A DNA stretch of 64,000 nt from Temnothorax longispinosus (GCF_030848805.1 NC_092369.1:1530798-1594797); one strand, 5' to 3'; positions 13,478 to 27,478 are shown, numbered from the stretch's first letter. The notes: generated by a model not told the origin, from the letters alone. Numbers and translations: made by a program.

Positions 13478-13893
13478 TAGTAAAACTTTAGCTTGTATTA
13501 TTCAGTTTAAATCTTCAAATATATGAGTCATGTTCCTAACGTGATACATTTTCTCAGCTTAGATTAGCTTCTGCTTTTATTCTTTTTCAATCATTCACTG
13601 CACTGTCTCTCGCAAAAAACGCATGTATGTCAGCGCGCGGATGTGTAATAATAAATGTACGTGTCTACAGTATGTTAAGCTTGGGATCCGTGGGTCCGCT
13701 ATTGTAACCCCAAACAACTATACAATCAGTCATCTTAGCGAGTAACTTGATTTATATTACAAGCAGTACCTTCATGTTATTGCTTGCCATCTTTGGACAA
13801 ACTTTTTTAAGTAAAACGAATTTACATACCATGCATATCGAAAAGCGAATGAAAAATATGAGAAAAAAGGAAGCATAATTAATTAATATTCAC

Positions 13894-14053
13894 CGGTCGT
13901 TTCTGCGGTTCTGGGCCCTGCCTGATGATCTCCAAGGGCGCAGGTATCGAGGGCTTGCCGAGATACCAATCCTCGCGTGGATTATAATTGTCCAGGAGCT
14001 TCAGTAGGCGCGGCACGTTCACGTAATTATCATCGTCGAAGTGGCAGAACCAC
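13894..14053 (-). CDS. fng: fringe, coding exon 5 (catalytic DDD motif); gene continues out of the window
   Basis: This 160-nt exon completes Lys168 and encodes residues 169-221, starting WFCHFDDDNYVNVPRLLKLL and continuing through NYNPREDWYLGKPS. The DDD at residues 174-176 is the DxD motif that binds the catalytic metal and UDP-GlcNAc in the Golgi lumen. DWYLGKPS is another family signature. The acceptor is TTTCAG. The donor is GTGAAT directly after codon 221, leaving phase 0. Fringe should continue from here with the glycine-rich FATGGAGF block and the C-terminal part of the domain. I could not find that exon between 1 and 13893 on the minus strand, so the gene appears to run past the window edge. 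Drosophila Fringe is about 410 residues, so a sizeable C-terminal portion is missing here. Confidence 0.96.
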
Positions 14054-15351
14054 CTGAAATACACAATAAAAATACGAATAAAATAGAGAAATGTTGTCTC
14101 GTACAATTCTTTATAACTTAGATAAAAGTATATACTATATAATTTTACCTTGTTATACAAAGGCTTAGTTATAAACATACTTCTTGCACGACTCTTATTA
14201 TGCAACTGTCGTCTAAGTGTCATCAGAGATATACACAAAGAAATACAATCTAATAAAATATAAATCTTGTGTCTTTAAATTATAACAAATAACATTCCAA
14301 ATTTCTCAAATGTTATTAAAATCTTAATCCACGGATGTATATTTAAGATAAACGTAATTATAAGCAAGTTAATAAAATATTAACAGATACAAGATATTCT
14401 TGGTATTATGATTTAAATATTAATCTTACATTATATTATACATTATAAATCGCTATTATACACATTTAAAAAAGCAACTTTATAGAAGCTTTTTACGACG
14501 GAGAAATAAATAATTCAATGAATGCACAGACCTTTTCATTTATTTACGCGTAGCACCTGTGGAACCTTCGTTGGAATTTCTCGATAACGACGATGCCGCT
14601 TAGCCTCGAGTTCAAATAAGAGCACGGAGACTCGATGCAGCCTGCTTATATTCTCGCGGGATTAGTCGCATCGCTACGTTTCCGCTTCGGCGCAATTTGT
14701 TCCGCGAGAGATATAGATATACGAATGAATATATATATAAGGTCATGTAGAGATATATAGTTTTCGTATATTATCAAGCCAATTCCAGTTAAAAATTAAT
14801 ACAGTAATTAAGACTGTATTCATAATTGAGTGATATCTCTAAAAACACCATAAAAGCTTCTCACTTAATTTCATCATCGGTCGCAGTTACGGCGATCGAA
14901 TTAACATTCCCGATTTCAAATGCATTCTGGGATTCTGGTTGAGGGGAGTACGTTAATACAGTAATTAATGGAATGGCAATAATCTCGGAACACTTTGTAA
15001 AATACCGCGAAAGCCTCTCACAATCAGTCGACCTCATCGAGGCTGCGGCAATCAGGGTAACGTCCCGTGAGTACGAGCGCGACGCTCTCAATCGTACACA
15101 ATTGCGCCCCGTAGCCCTTTCCCATCGAGTCCCGTGTTGCGCCGACGGTAAACGTCGTGTTGCTCATAGCGCGAGCGCGTAAGATAGGCGAAATAAAATC
15201 TCTCTAACGAACAGTTCCGCCATAGCGTTGCCATTAGTGTGCTACCGGGTGGCCACGGGTGGTCGCTGCGTACCTGCCGCGCGCGGTCCAGCATCGTTAA
15301 TACACCTGAATTCCAGCTTAATGGCGTAGCCGGCTTACGCCTGGAGGGAGC

Positions 15352-15352
<1 letters not shown>

Positions 15353-15386
<34 letters not shown>
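15353..15386 (+). repeat. (CGAGAC)n microsatellite
   Basis: There are about 5.6 tandem copies of the hexamer CGAGAC. In one frame it would read as alternating Arg-Asp, but there is no gene here. Confidence 0.9.
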
Positions 15387-15602
15387 GACGTTGCTGTTCC
15401 TATATGCGCAAGATCGTATCTCCTGCGTGAGCCTGAACGGTGTTCGCACCGTACGATCGGCGCTCACAGTGCGTTCCACCCTTGAACAACCGAATTGTTC
15501 CTCTGCGAACCACGATTTAACCCTTAAAGGCTACACCTCAAATCTCAACCACTTGACTTATCAAAAATTGATGTCTTTGGACAATTTAATATTAATTATT
15601 GG

Positions 15603-15800
15603 CAATTTTTCACTCACATTTTTACAGCGGTTACTCTACCGGAGTAATATGATCTCTAAAGCTATAGTGAGTCACGATTCACTAAAGATCAACTGATAAA
15701 TGACTCTAACAGAGAGAAATTTTCCACTTCAAATTGTAGAGTGACATAATTCACTCCTATGGACACTGATCTGCTGCACTCAAAAAGAATGCACTTTAAT
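15603..15800 (-). mobile_element. TACTCTCTAAA family fragment
   Basis: This is an internal fragment only. TTTTTCACTC, GATCTCTAAAGCTATAGTGA, TGACTCTAACAGAGAG and the core GACACTGATCTGCTGCACTC align in order with 22663-22830. Neither end is present. Confidence 0.7.
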
Positions 15801-17118
15801 TTAAAAATGTGAGCTCGACAGAAGAAAACTGCGATATCTATATGTATTCGTAAAATCGAGATAGATCTTGTATCTGCAATTTGCATATATATTAGAATCA
15901 GCCTGCGGCCGAGCAACGTGCGAAACAAGGGAGAAACGTACCGAAAGAAGAGAACAAAGGTGTGAAATTACTCTTATTTCTTTTCTGGCAGGTAAAAGGC
16001 GGAGTGCGTGGCCCTCTGCGATTTGTTTTACATGACAAAAATATGAATATGCAGACACACGCGCTCGGCTTTGCGTCGTATAATGGACGAAACGCAGAGA
16101 AATATCTCTTTCTCAAGAAGGAAATAATTGCAGGAGAAGGATTAACTTAATGGTATAAAGATGAGCTCTCTCCATGCCCACGTAAAACACACGTAAATCA
16201 CATGTAAAACAAGTTCATAAAAAAATACGCGTACAATAGTGCGAATATTTTTAAATAAGTTCGATTAAATTCAATTTTTGAAATGTTTGTTATCCGAAAA
16301 CTACGTTTTAAGTAGTCGGAGATAAATCGCTTTGACTTGTGCCGCCTCGTAAAATCGAGATGACGCCTTCAATTAAACGCAATACCTCGAAAGTGTTGCG
16401 TGAGCCCGAAGCCACGCTTGCTAATAAAAAAAAAACAATTAAATACGTTTTCTTTCGCAATCCGTTAGTCATATGCATAATCGAACGATTTGGATATTCG
16501 GCGAATCGAGTGATAAATCATTCTCTGTACCGGATTGGCCAGGCAGATCCGTGTTCGGATATATGATTTCTATTAAGAGTAACGCCACAACGTTCGTATC
16601 ATTAATAACACACTCAAATGTCAATAGAAATTAATGACTCCTCTCAATGGTTCTGAAGGGCTTAAACGATTGTTCAAAAATACTGTGTCTCGTAATAAAT
16701 CACGACTCATTGCCGGAATGTTGGGCAATTAAATAATTTGTTTATAAAAATAATCTTTGTACATTTTTATGACAATTGTATACGGGAGTGTTCAAACAAA
16801 CAAACTGTATTACGAGGATGATAAAATTAGCATTGCGCTCAGAAAGGCTTGAGTGTACCGTTAATTATCGTGAAAACGAGCAATCCACTCGCGAGAACAT
16901 CGTAGAGAGCGGATGTGCAAAATCGACCGAATTATACTTTCTTTTCGAGCGTAATTGCTCCCTTTCGTACACGAATGGATATCGTTTCAAGGCGATGTTT
17001 CGGTTTTGCCCTAACCGCGGAATCCGATCGTGCGTGGATAAATACCGTAAGAAAAACTGTAAAGGTTCTCGCCGGCAATCCGCAAGCGCGGCAACGCTTC
17101 ATTGCTTTAAAGAATAAC

Positions 17119-18321
17119 GTAAGGTAAATGTCCCTATAGCCGACACCTATAAGGCCGACCCAACAAAAGAATGGCGTTGTCAAGCGTGACGAAAATAAAT
17201 TCGATAAAGAGTTTCATACTGGTGGATAGCTTCATCCATGCACTTTCCAAAAATCGTAGGCTCAATCCATTCCGTCAAGTATTTTTCTAGATAGAGAAGA
17301 ATAAAGGCGCACTAGTACGTGCCCCCTCTACCGACCAGCTGTGTCCAATTCCGACCGGGCATGTCCCCATTACCGATTACCTTTTTTCAGAGCATGCGAG
17401 GCGGAGGTTTCAAACGAAAAGTATATCTATATCTATATTTATATCTATATCTATATCTATATCTATATCTATATCTATATCTCTGCGTTATGTAATCTGC
17501 GTAGCAGAGAATAAATTATTGTCATGTACGCAGACTTCGATCATAACCTCTACAGTGTTCGACAATATACTGACGTTTACGTGTACGGTACTGGGGACAT
17601 GCAGGCGTTTTGCTGTGTCTAACCTCGACCATCAAATAAATAAAAAAAATGACAGTTTTTGACTAATTTTTTTTTCCGAATATGGCAATCAAACTGTAAC
17701 GAACCATTTAGCGCTCGAATTATTCCTTACAAAAGGATTTTGAACAAAATACGGACTATTTAGGCGACCGACAATTGGGTTCTCAAGTAAAATTTTTTTA
17801 TTAAGCGGTATCCATAATTAATGTAGAGAATCTAAGCCGATTTTTAGTACTTTTTGAATTTAAAAAAAAAAACTAAATTTGAGAAAGTTATAGCTTTCTA
17901 AAGTTTCTTTGATGACGGCAATTTCAAAAGATTTCGCAACAACATTATGACGTCACGCACATTTTCGTGTACTATATTTTCTTCAATTTTGAAGATATTG
18001 CAAAAATTCAAAAAGTTTACAAAGAAAGTATGCCATGATCTATCAGAATATACTGTTAGGTAAAAGTCGGTTAAAGACCGAATTCTTAACCTCACTCTTA
18101 AGAATACGCGTGGATGGTGACGTGCGGCAAGAAATGCGAAAAAAATATATCTAATTATTGTACTTACTCTGCACGTTATAATTCTTTTGTACTGCACGAA
18201 ATCCGGAATTTTTCCATTCCACTAATCAACGTGTTGATGAATCGGCGGCCTCGTAAATAACGTTTCACGTCAAAGTGGTCAGTAGAGGGAACATGGTCGG
18301 CCATAGGGACATTTACCTTAC
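17119..18321. mobile_element. 1.2-kb non-autonomous DNA transposon with 19-bp perfect ends
   Basis: The left end GTAAGGTAAATGTCCCTAT (17119-17137) is exactly inverted at 18303-18321, and similarity continues through a CCGAC block. Further subterminal pieces recur inside, for example CTCTACCGACCAG near 17326 against the inverse in 18276-18290, and GGGGACATG-type motifs near 17360 and 17592. A (ATATCT)n microsatellite lies inside. There is no credible transposase, so it is probably mobilised in trans by an element elsewhere in the genome. Confidence 0.8.
17422..17482 (+). repeat. (ATATCT)n microsatellite
   Basis: About ten hexamer units, one interrupted, lie inside the 17119-18321 element. Confidence 0.9.
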
Positions 18322-18355
18322 ATCTTCCGAAAAAATCGTATCATATTTACTCAAA

Positions 18356-18481
18356 TACAGGGTATTTCCTAAGTAAGTACAAAAAATTGAAGAGAATATT
18401 TCGTGGCTTACTTTAAGAAGAAAAGGTCCTATAAACATATGTCCTAAACTGCTTTTATACTTACTTAGAAAACACCCTGTA
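18356..18481. mobile_element. Short relative of the TACAGGGTG-ended element
   Basis: The 126-bp element has about 24-bp imperfect terminal inverted repeats (TACAGGGTATTTCCTAAGTA and the inverse of TACAGGGTGTTTTCTAAGTA). It carries TATAAACATATGTCCTA, which also occurs in the larger element near 11413-11430. It lies 34 bp from the end of the 17119-18321 element. Confidence 0.8.
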
Positions 18482-21400
18482 TAGCAAAAATCCTGAAGAT
18501 GTAATTCGCGAAAAAACGTATTGTTCACACAGTTTATTACCCCTCTTTGCTATGTATTATCATCCGTTCCCACCTTCTACCGTTTCCCTATATGCTTTCA
18601 TCGATGTCTCACTACTAAAGCAAACGTGCGACTCGTTCTCGCGCTACGTATTTCCCGCAAACGCGATACAACGCGAGATATCTGCACGCATTATTTTTGT
18701 ATATACTAGCGAAACACCCCTCGTTCGACCACCTGCGTTTGGTATAGCGTAAGTCAACGAGGCGACTAACAATAAGTCGGCGACGCGGCGGCAGCGCGGC
18801 GTGTGTCGTGTGTGCACGAGGGCGTGAAGAAGGGGTCCGCTTCTGTGGGTCGGCAACCCCGTGGCATGTGACCGAATGATTCGGTTAACGACGACACTCG
18901 TAGCCCGTTCCCCGTGGGTGTACGTATGTACGTACCACAATGCACATCCGCCCGTGGGAACTTGCGAGACCCCCATACGTGACTGCGCACGGCCACGCGT
19001 GCAGTCACGGGGCTTTCGAGAAGCGTGCAGCGACCAGCGACGCTCGCCGGAAGCTCCGCTCACACGTGCAGCGACACGCGTGCTTGCCGAATCAAGGTTC
19101 TCTACGCATATATCGCGTGAATCCCCGTGCACTTATTGTTAGAACTACCATGTGTGCCTAAGATTCTTTGGTAAATCTATAGACAGTTAATATTTCGATA
19201 AATTATTAACTAATAAAATTTTTAATAAAAACTTTTGTCTACATTATATTTACAAACAGTAAAGTTTTGTCAATTTACATTACATCTTAAGTGACTTATT
19301 TTACTTTTTTTTTTATAAAAAATGTCAACAAAGAATTAGATACATTTTTATAAACTCATACCACCGAGAGAAAGATCAAATTTGGTTACATTATTTTAAA
19401 TTATTACATGATGTTATGTTAGTATTTCAATATAAGCCTTTCTATTGTAATTCTAATGGTTTCGAGATCGAACATACAATTGCATGACCACCCAGTGTCT
19501 GTAAGCAAGCATATGAATATATGGACGAGTTGCAGCCGTATTACTATCGACCGAATATGACCACTTGTCAACGAAATAGATGGATTGGGGATGATGAAAA
19601 TGGCGATTGCAGAGGGTAGTCTACTGTGGGAACTGATCGCGACTTGATTCCCATCAAAGGGACGACTTTCGAATAATTCGCAATCGATCTAATGAACTTA
19701 ATGACGCGGCAGCGATTACCCGTTAATTAACGTTTCGTAATCGTAACTAGCTATAATATCATGAAAGAGATATCACGGCTTCGTATCTGAAGATGACTTC
19801 ACTGCATTATAATAAAGTCTGCAAGACCGGAACTCGATTAAATCGCAATTAAGTCATAATTTCTGCTAAAAAGATTACAACTTAATCATCGTATCCGTTA
19901 ATAGAAGATCCTTTGGCAGTAAATCTCTTATCTGAATGTAACAAACGGAATATTATAACAGCTGTATTTCGCAACAATTAACTGTTACCCTCGTGTGTCG
20001 AATTATTTATTCCAGTCTTAAACCGGTTTCTTGCTTGCATTTTTCTTCGTGCACATTTTTTGAGATAGGTACATATATTTCTTATGAAATTCAATCTCTG
20101 GAAAATTATGCATTTTCATTAGATATATAATTTAAATATGAACTTGTAAGTTATCCATCTTTAATGTCTTACTATACAATAAAGATTTTATCTCGAGAGA
20201 TAAAATATCCTTCACGTTCTTATTTATATTCACTTCTTCATAATTGATAAGAATTTATAGAATAATTGCAATGATACTACAATTGCAATATATCACGCGT
20301 TTGTATCAGAAAAATCTGTGCTCGATACAAATAATCCGCTGAACGAAACGAGGCACCAGGGCGGTTATTATAATTAAATTGACCGATAAAAAAGACGCGT
20401 ACGAGCGTGACTTGTTACATCAGGATTACGCTCTTCTCAAGCGTACCAAGCAAAACCACGGGAAACGAAACGCCTCGATGATGAAAACACGGTACTTTTA
20501 ATTAATTTCTATGAAAAGACCGGCCCCCGGTACCCCAAATGGCGTACACGCCGGAATTCGGAGCGTCGTATAAAGGCATCATTCGCTCCGATCGCGGCTG
20601 GAAGCCGCAATCTCTCGATCTTACGCGGGACGAGCGGGAGGATGGAAAAGGTCAGGGCTGGCGTGTGCCGGCTCGTTGAGACGGGCGTGGTGCTCATGAT
20701 TGCCGACTGCAAAACATATATTAAATCACGTTTGTGCCGGGTGCGCGACCCCCGCGTGTTGAAGCTAAATCGTTTCTATAATGCCGTAATGCTCGATATT
20801 CGGATCGTGAACGGACGTGACTCATGTGATTAATGGGAACGGCGTATCTGCGCCGCGTATCTCCGCGATACTAATTTCCGATACGCGAAATAACGGAACA
20901 CGGATTGTACTCCCAAGCTAATCGAAGTAGCACATCGTTTACCATGAAATCCGAATTAATGCTCTTAGCGTATGACCTAGCAATTGCGGCTCGCTAAGCG
21001 ATAAGTGTTCGCTATATGCTTGTGTGCCATCTAGCCCGTACAATTTAATTGATCTCGATTAGATCGTTTCAACGACGTATCCGATGCTCGATATATCAAA
21101 TGTTACTTGCTATATATTTGCCAAGTGCTATTTTAAGTTGATACGTGTGATGATTACCATAACAATACTATATATAGCAAATAATCAAGACGTGTTGAAA
21201 TTGATTTTATTTAGAAAAATAAGTAAATTTTTAAATACTATAGTAATGTTGGCAAAAAATTGAAAAAAAACAAACAAAAGTTTGAAAGTCAACGAATCAG
21301 CAATTAGAAAAGAGATGCACGAGACGACTAGGAAGAAGGAAGAATCTTCGGTCGAAGGAAAGGCGAGGAGATCGACGATCGGCAATTTTCTCGACATGTA

Positions 21401-22515
21401 ATTTCACCTGTTGCACATCCGGCGCGAATCTGATCGGCCGACTCGATTTGTAAAGGTAACGAGCCGTCCCGACTACGCCGCCGCGCCACTACGATTATCA
21501 GAAGCTATTCCAGACTGCGAAAGACGAGGGAAAAGGCGCAGAAAAAACCAAAGATACGCAGGCAGAAAACAAGAAGTAAAAACGAGAGAACGGATCGTAC
21601 TCGAGAAGTGAAACTTAATGCACCGCAATAAATGAGCAGTGCACGTTTTTCTTTCATTTCCGTGACCACATTTCAAATAATGTAACCGTACCTTTTTCTC
21701 AAAATTGATAATACGATATCATTTCGTAATTACTATATAACTAGTAGTCATTCACTCGTGTAGTCAATGATCTCGTACTTTTAATACGCTCTTTTCACAC
21801 TATTAATTATAAGTAGCACACTTTTGTAAAAGTGGCAACGTTCGCGACATAAAAGATAATTGTACGATAAAACAATAAGTTTAATCGGCAGACATTTGAA
21901 TCTAAAGACATTCCATAACCGGTCATTCGCCGATGCGTCGTCGACCGTACTATAGAAGCTTCGTAGCATATGATTTAATGGCAAGTGCATGGTCGATTTG
22001 TATCTTGACTAATTGTCGGCTAATGATAACGTTTGCCGCAGGAACGATTACTCCTATCGATGATTTATTCACGCGTTCTAAGAAGAGATAGACGCGGCGC
22101 GATTACGTTGCAGCATACATTAATTAGACAAATGGTGTTGGTAAACACGTGTCGCGCGGCCACGCTAGTTTTGCGGCAAATTTTACCGTGAGTGTTTAAC
22201 TCGCTAATTGAGCTATTAAGGATCGATCGTTCGAAATATATTTTAGACCGTATCGATGATTATTAGTAATTTCGTGTTCAAGCGTCACCGCTAATTTTCC
22301 AGTTAGCCAGATCGTTCTCGCTTAGTCGACCGTGCATGTGATTCGTCGATTCATTATAGTCATTATACGATGCATTAAAAGAAATTGATCAAATAAATTC
22401 AATTGAAAACGTCTTTCTATGAAGGAATAATCTACAGATTATCTATAGATCGTATCTATAAAATTAATGAAATGTGCACTGCCTAATTTAGATTAATATC
22501 GAATCTTGGTTATAA

Positions 22516-22985
22516 TACTCTCTAAATCCCATACAGTTCGCCACAGTTCGCCACTAATATATTAGAATGATTACGATAGTCATTCCAAAAGAGAAGGTTG
22601 TCACTCTAATTGGAATAAATGTGGTCACTCTCTCATAAGGTAGGGAGTAAATTTTTCACTCAAATTTTTAGAGTGATACGATCTCATTCTAAAGCTATAG
22701 TGAATCATGATTCACTAAAGATCGACTGATCGATAAATGACTAACAAAATAAAATTTTCCTCTCAAAATTAATTGTAGTGACAAAATTCACTCCTATATA
22801 GACACTGATCTACTGCATTCGAAAAGAGTGCCTTTCAGTCAAATGAAGTGTGATTTCACTCCAACTTATAGAGCACAATTTTACTCTTTCTCATAGTTAG
22901 AGTGGCGAATCCACTCGAAATGCACAGGCTCAATTTTCACTTTTCGTTATATACTTGCATTTCATTCTTCGACTTTTAGAGAGTA
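22516..22985 (-). mobile_element. Full-length copy of the TACTCTCTAAA dispersed family
   Basis: The 470-bp copy runs from TACTCTCTAAA to its inverse TTTAGAGAGTA. It is packed with short GAGTG and CACTC motifs and contains the family core GACACTGATCTACTGCA. It is the most complete of the copies in this window and the only one that keeps both ends and the full middle. No protein is encoded. Confidence 0.8.
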
Positions 22986-25900
22986 TGTTTAACTAAATAA
23001 CACTGGAATTGAATTCTCTTACATACAATAATTATAACGATAAAAGCTTCGCTGAAATGCCAAAATTGCTCGTATCATTTTTATCATGATACGAGCCAAT
23101 TTGTATTTTGTCACGGTCTCGAATAATCGTGCAATAGCTGCAATAAATACGCTGATTCTCGAAACACATTATCCGATCTATTAATTCCCGTATTAAGGTC
23201 TTCGCACAATCCTTAAGTAGACATTTAACGATAAGGTGGCCACGTTAAGTCCAGGTGTAATATTGTAATGCGGCGCAAGTAAGATCGCTGAAGTCGTCGT
23301 TATCAGAGTATTAAGTGCGGTAAATCGAGACTTAAGCGTCAAATAATTTATGATAATTATGCGAGTGATAAAATAAACCGTTCGATTAAAGAGCGGGCAA
23401 ACATCGCCGGGAGAGCGTACGCAGCAAAGGACCTTTCGTAATAGTCTCTCTCAACTAGTGATAAGCGGAATTAATGTTTCACTAGTTATGCCCTGTACTA
23501 TTCGTAAGATTGCCAATAAGAACAATCTTTCTACGTTAAATCTAAAATTATGTTATTGTACGGCTCGAATACACCGGAAAAACCGTGGAGTTGAAATCAT
23601 GATGATACAAAGGCCGGAAAGATTAAAGATAAAAGAGGTCGGCCCGCAAAAGAAGCGAAAGTATGCACACATAATTCCCATAATAGGAGGAGCATAATAA
23701 AATATCGTTCCATATTTTCAATATTGACACGTTCGTTCTCCGCTTACGAACACGCACGGCCGATCTTATCGCCTTTACCGCGTAAATTGTAAATAACATG
23801 GTAAATATCGGCTGCACCTGCACTCGAGGAAGGCGGACAGCTAACCACGTAACCGCGAAAGCTACACACACCATGGGATCGCAATAGGAAATAATGAAAC
23901 GACCCAACGATACCGCTGGGATAGAAAAGAAGAATGTGTGCGTGGTTTCTTTCCAGGTGAGAATAAATCGTAAAAGCAGTAAAGAAGAAGGATAAAAATC
24001 GCACATAATGATTGTATGAAAAATATATCTAATTCCCTCAAGCTCTCTGGAACGGAACGTTTTTTGAAATGGACTTCTTAGCATAAAATATCGAACATTT
24101 TTGTAATTTATTATTTATCGCTTATCACACATAACTTTAAAATTAAAAATAAGGTGTAAAATAACGTTATACACTCAGTGTAATACAAATAGACTCGTTA
24201 ACGACAAATTGATAGTATCAAGTGACAGAGGGGATCTGCTCGGGTTTCCTGTATATCCTGACACATGCGAGCGAGATTTTATCACGTCGCCATGCAAATA
24301 ACGTCGAGAATATAGGCTGCACCTGTGGGTAACATGTATAACACGTGATAACAGTGAATCCATTAAAAGCAGATTCCAATACATGCTGTGAGATGCATAA
24401 AGAATTGGACGTACAATTTTGGATGCATGATATATAACAATAAGAAAAATCAGATAAAATGCAAAATAGTAGAAATAAAGGATTAAAACTAGGAATGGCA
24501 TCAAGTTCAATATGTACTTCAAATAATCAACGAAATTCAATAATCAATAAAAATCAATAAAATTCAATAAATAAAGTTATATTTTCTAGAATTCGAGTAA
24601 TATTCATAAGAAATAATATTTTATACATTATACTTGCAAAGTAATCAATCTCGACTAGTTAATTTCGAATTTTAGAATAGGTACCTGCAGAATTCAAAAT
24701 GTACTTATATAAACAGTTTCTATCATAAAGAATCGGATCTCTTAGAAATAGTCTCAAACTCTAAGAATAAGGTTTTTAGTTTAAAGAATGTATAAATGTT
24801 AATTTATAAAGATTTCAAGTAACTGTTATTCTATATTTTTAATCATATTTTTATTAAATTTAGTTCCAACGTTTGATAATCTAATACTAATATTTGTAAT
24901 TAATAAAAAATAGTATATTAAAATAATTGTCGCTTTATATAAAACGTTTTGATTCGAAGGAACATAAAATTTCTAATAAAGTACTCATAAAAGTCATAAA
25001 ACATTCGCGGACATATTTAATCCAGGTTCGAATTCACTTGGAAGTAATACTCTTGTTTTTCGAGATACTCATAAACGGTTCGAATCTATTTCGTTCAGAT
25101 TCTGGTTCGAGTCTACTTAAAAATATTTTTATTTTTCGAAGTAATCATAGAGAGTTCGAAACTACACCAACAGATTCGAAACTGCTTGTAAGTTACTTAA
25201 TCCCATCAATAATTAAAACGTGAATAAAACAATAAACAGATATTTTAAAAATATGCCTTCCTCTGTTACGAACATGAATAATATTGATCAGCACTAACAC
25301 ATAAAAATTGTCACATATTAATTACGTACTGATCTAGCACAATGTATGATAAAAGATTTTTTTCTCGACTGTCGAAACACGACCGGTGTATTCTTCAATG
25401 AAAGTTCGCGATCATTTGAGCTATCGCCTCGAAGACAAGGAGGTAAGGAGGCAAGGAGAACGAGGTCGCAGGTCAGTCTTGGGGCCCTCAGGCGTCGCAA
25501 CATCTTGCAAGCGGCAGCCGATTGGTCACCCGATACCAGTCAACCCGCTCAGGTGAAACCGGAAGTGTCACGTTTTATCAAGAAAAATACAATTTCGCCA
25601 AGATGCTTCCGCTGCGAAAAATTAATTTCGGCAAGGGTTCAAGATATTAATTATTTCTAATCTGAAATTGATTTATATACGATCATTTATCATAAAGCTA
25701 TATTGTGATCTTTTATAAGAAGAATTTATCTCGATTACTACAAAGGATTTAATTTCGCTCTCTCACCTTTTTCTCGGTAAACATGGCATTTCTGTAAAAA
25801 ATTATTTGTCACTTCAAAAACATCATATATGGATCACCGTGATCAATGGCGATTCACTTTTGGAAACCAGAAAAGATCTCGATAACGCGTGTTTCGCAAT

Positions 25901-26857
25901 TTTCCGCAAGTGGCGGGGCCATGTCCTACAGATTATTACACGGCCGTAGTAATAAACTGAATTTAACAGCGATTACCTTTTAGCCTCTCGTCCTCATCAA
26001 TTTCTGACGACGAGTCCGGCGACGATAATATAGATCGGTGGCCCGGGGGCGCGAGGCATCGAAAATCGAGAACACTGTAACGGCCCGTATGAAAGCCAAG
26101 ATTCCCGGAGGAAGTGTGCATAGCTCGGGCGCGCTGTTTGTCAAATAAAACGACCACGATAAAGAGCGGAGAGGCCGAGTTTCGAAGGGGGAGGCGTCCG
26201 GCCCCCCTCCTCGGCCGTCGCGAAAGTATCGTCCAGATTACGAGGCGCCGCACCGTTCGCGAGGACGATCAACGACGGACAAAATTCTCGCGGCAAGTCC
26301 AACACGATCGCGGCACGGTCCGTACACGTGCAACCCCGGGGCCTCCAGGGGGAAATTATTGATTATTAAACTCGGGGCCCAGCGGCGCGGTAACTATCAC
26401 GAGAGATACGCCGTTAAAAAATTCGCGATGGATAGTCGTCAACAGTCGATTTTTGTCGCAATGCTCCAGAAAAACACTTCACTTAAATATCGAAAATTAT
26501 CTGACAACCATATCGATCAAAAAGATCGACAAAAACAATTAAAGTACTCAAATCGATGTGTAGCTTTATAGATACAAATTGACGAGCGTGAAAATGAAAG
26601 AGAAAGAACAAAGAAAGAGAGAAAGAATTTAAAAAACTAACAATTTAAAAATAAAAACATTTTAAGTTTAATATTTTAATTTGTACCAAAATCTAATTTA
26701 ATTAATATAATAAAAATACTTCGATGAAAGTATTATAATTCCGTCAGATATAATTATTATTAGTTCATAAGTGAGTCATCAGTCGGTCTATATTCGGATA
26801 ACTATGCGAAACTTTTTTGTGGGCATTACGCGTTATTATATGCGGGTATGATACATA

Positions 26858-27306
26858 CACTGTTGGAAAATTTGTGTTAAATATAACATAAATTACATGT
26901 CCCAAACGGTCCACTCAAATTTTTGTGTTAATTTAACATAATATGGATGTGTTAAATGGTAACACCTATACTATGTTAAAATATTTCAACAGAAAGGAAA
27001 TGTAATTCTGATCGTAATTTGAAGTTAATTATGTGTACAATTAACATAACTTTTGTTGAAATTAAGATTGTAAAATAAAATCAACACTCTGTTTCTGTAA
27101 ATTTTAACACATTTAATAAATACATTTAAATCGTGTTACTTTAACATATTTTTTAAATTATTTTAATAATTTTACATTTTAAATTTGTTAAGTTCAATTA
27201 ACATAGCAACCATATGTTGAATCTACACATGTATGTGTTGATTATTTTATACAAAAATTTTAACAAAGACCTTTTTTAACAAAACTACAAAAATTTTCCA
27301 ACAGTG
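26858..27306. mobile_element. CACTGTTGG-ended, TA-flanked miniature element
   Basis: The 449-bp AT-rich element has 16-bp perfect inverted ends CACTGTTGGAAAATTT, flanked by TA on both sides as expected for Tc1/mariner-type insertion. The interior is dominated by TTAACATA and GTGTTAA motifs in both orientations. There is no transposase. Confidence 0.75.
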
Positions 27307-27430
27307 TACATTCGAGATTATTGATCACTAAACCATGGCATCAAATAATAAACACATCGTTAAAAAACCAACCAGTAGGTACACCATCATTACAAAGCGA
27401 TTGACAATTTCTAATCAAATCATAAAATCA

Positions 27431-27470
<40 letters not shown>

Positions 27471-27478
27471 CATATGTA
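27431..27478 (+). repeat. (TG)n(TA)n microsatellite
   Basis: TGTGTGTG passes into a run of about 15 TA dinucleotides in intron 4. Confidence 0.9.

Larger units (their letters stand above)
1..13893 (-). other. Intron 5 of fringe (incomplete) with repeats; no gene seen
   Basis: This stretch follows the exon 5 donor on the minus strand and shows no recognisable exon. The open frames here are short and unlike known proteins. It contains a SINE (12800-13065), two fold-back elements (11339-11866 and 13246-13477), a TTAA-flanked element (6462-7011), one copy of the TACTCTCTAAA family (674-1042) and short palindromes. GC-richer patches lie at about 4980-5460 and 7230-7900, with no feature I can name. 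I cannot exclude a small missed exon. Confidence 0.7.

Noticed and set aside
24175..24540. 121-codon minus-strand frame with hydrophobic stretches resembling a membrane protein
   Set aside because: The hydrophobicity follows from AT-rich codons (Phe, Leu, Ile, Tyr). There is no motif, and the region is intronic.
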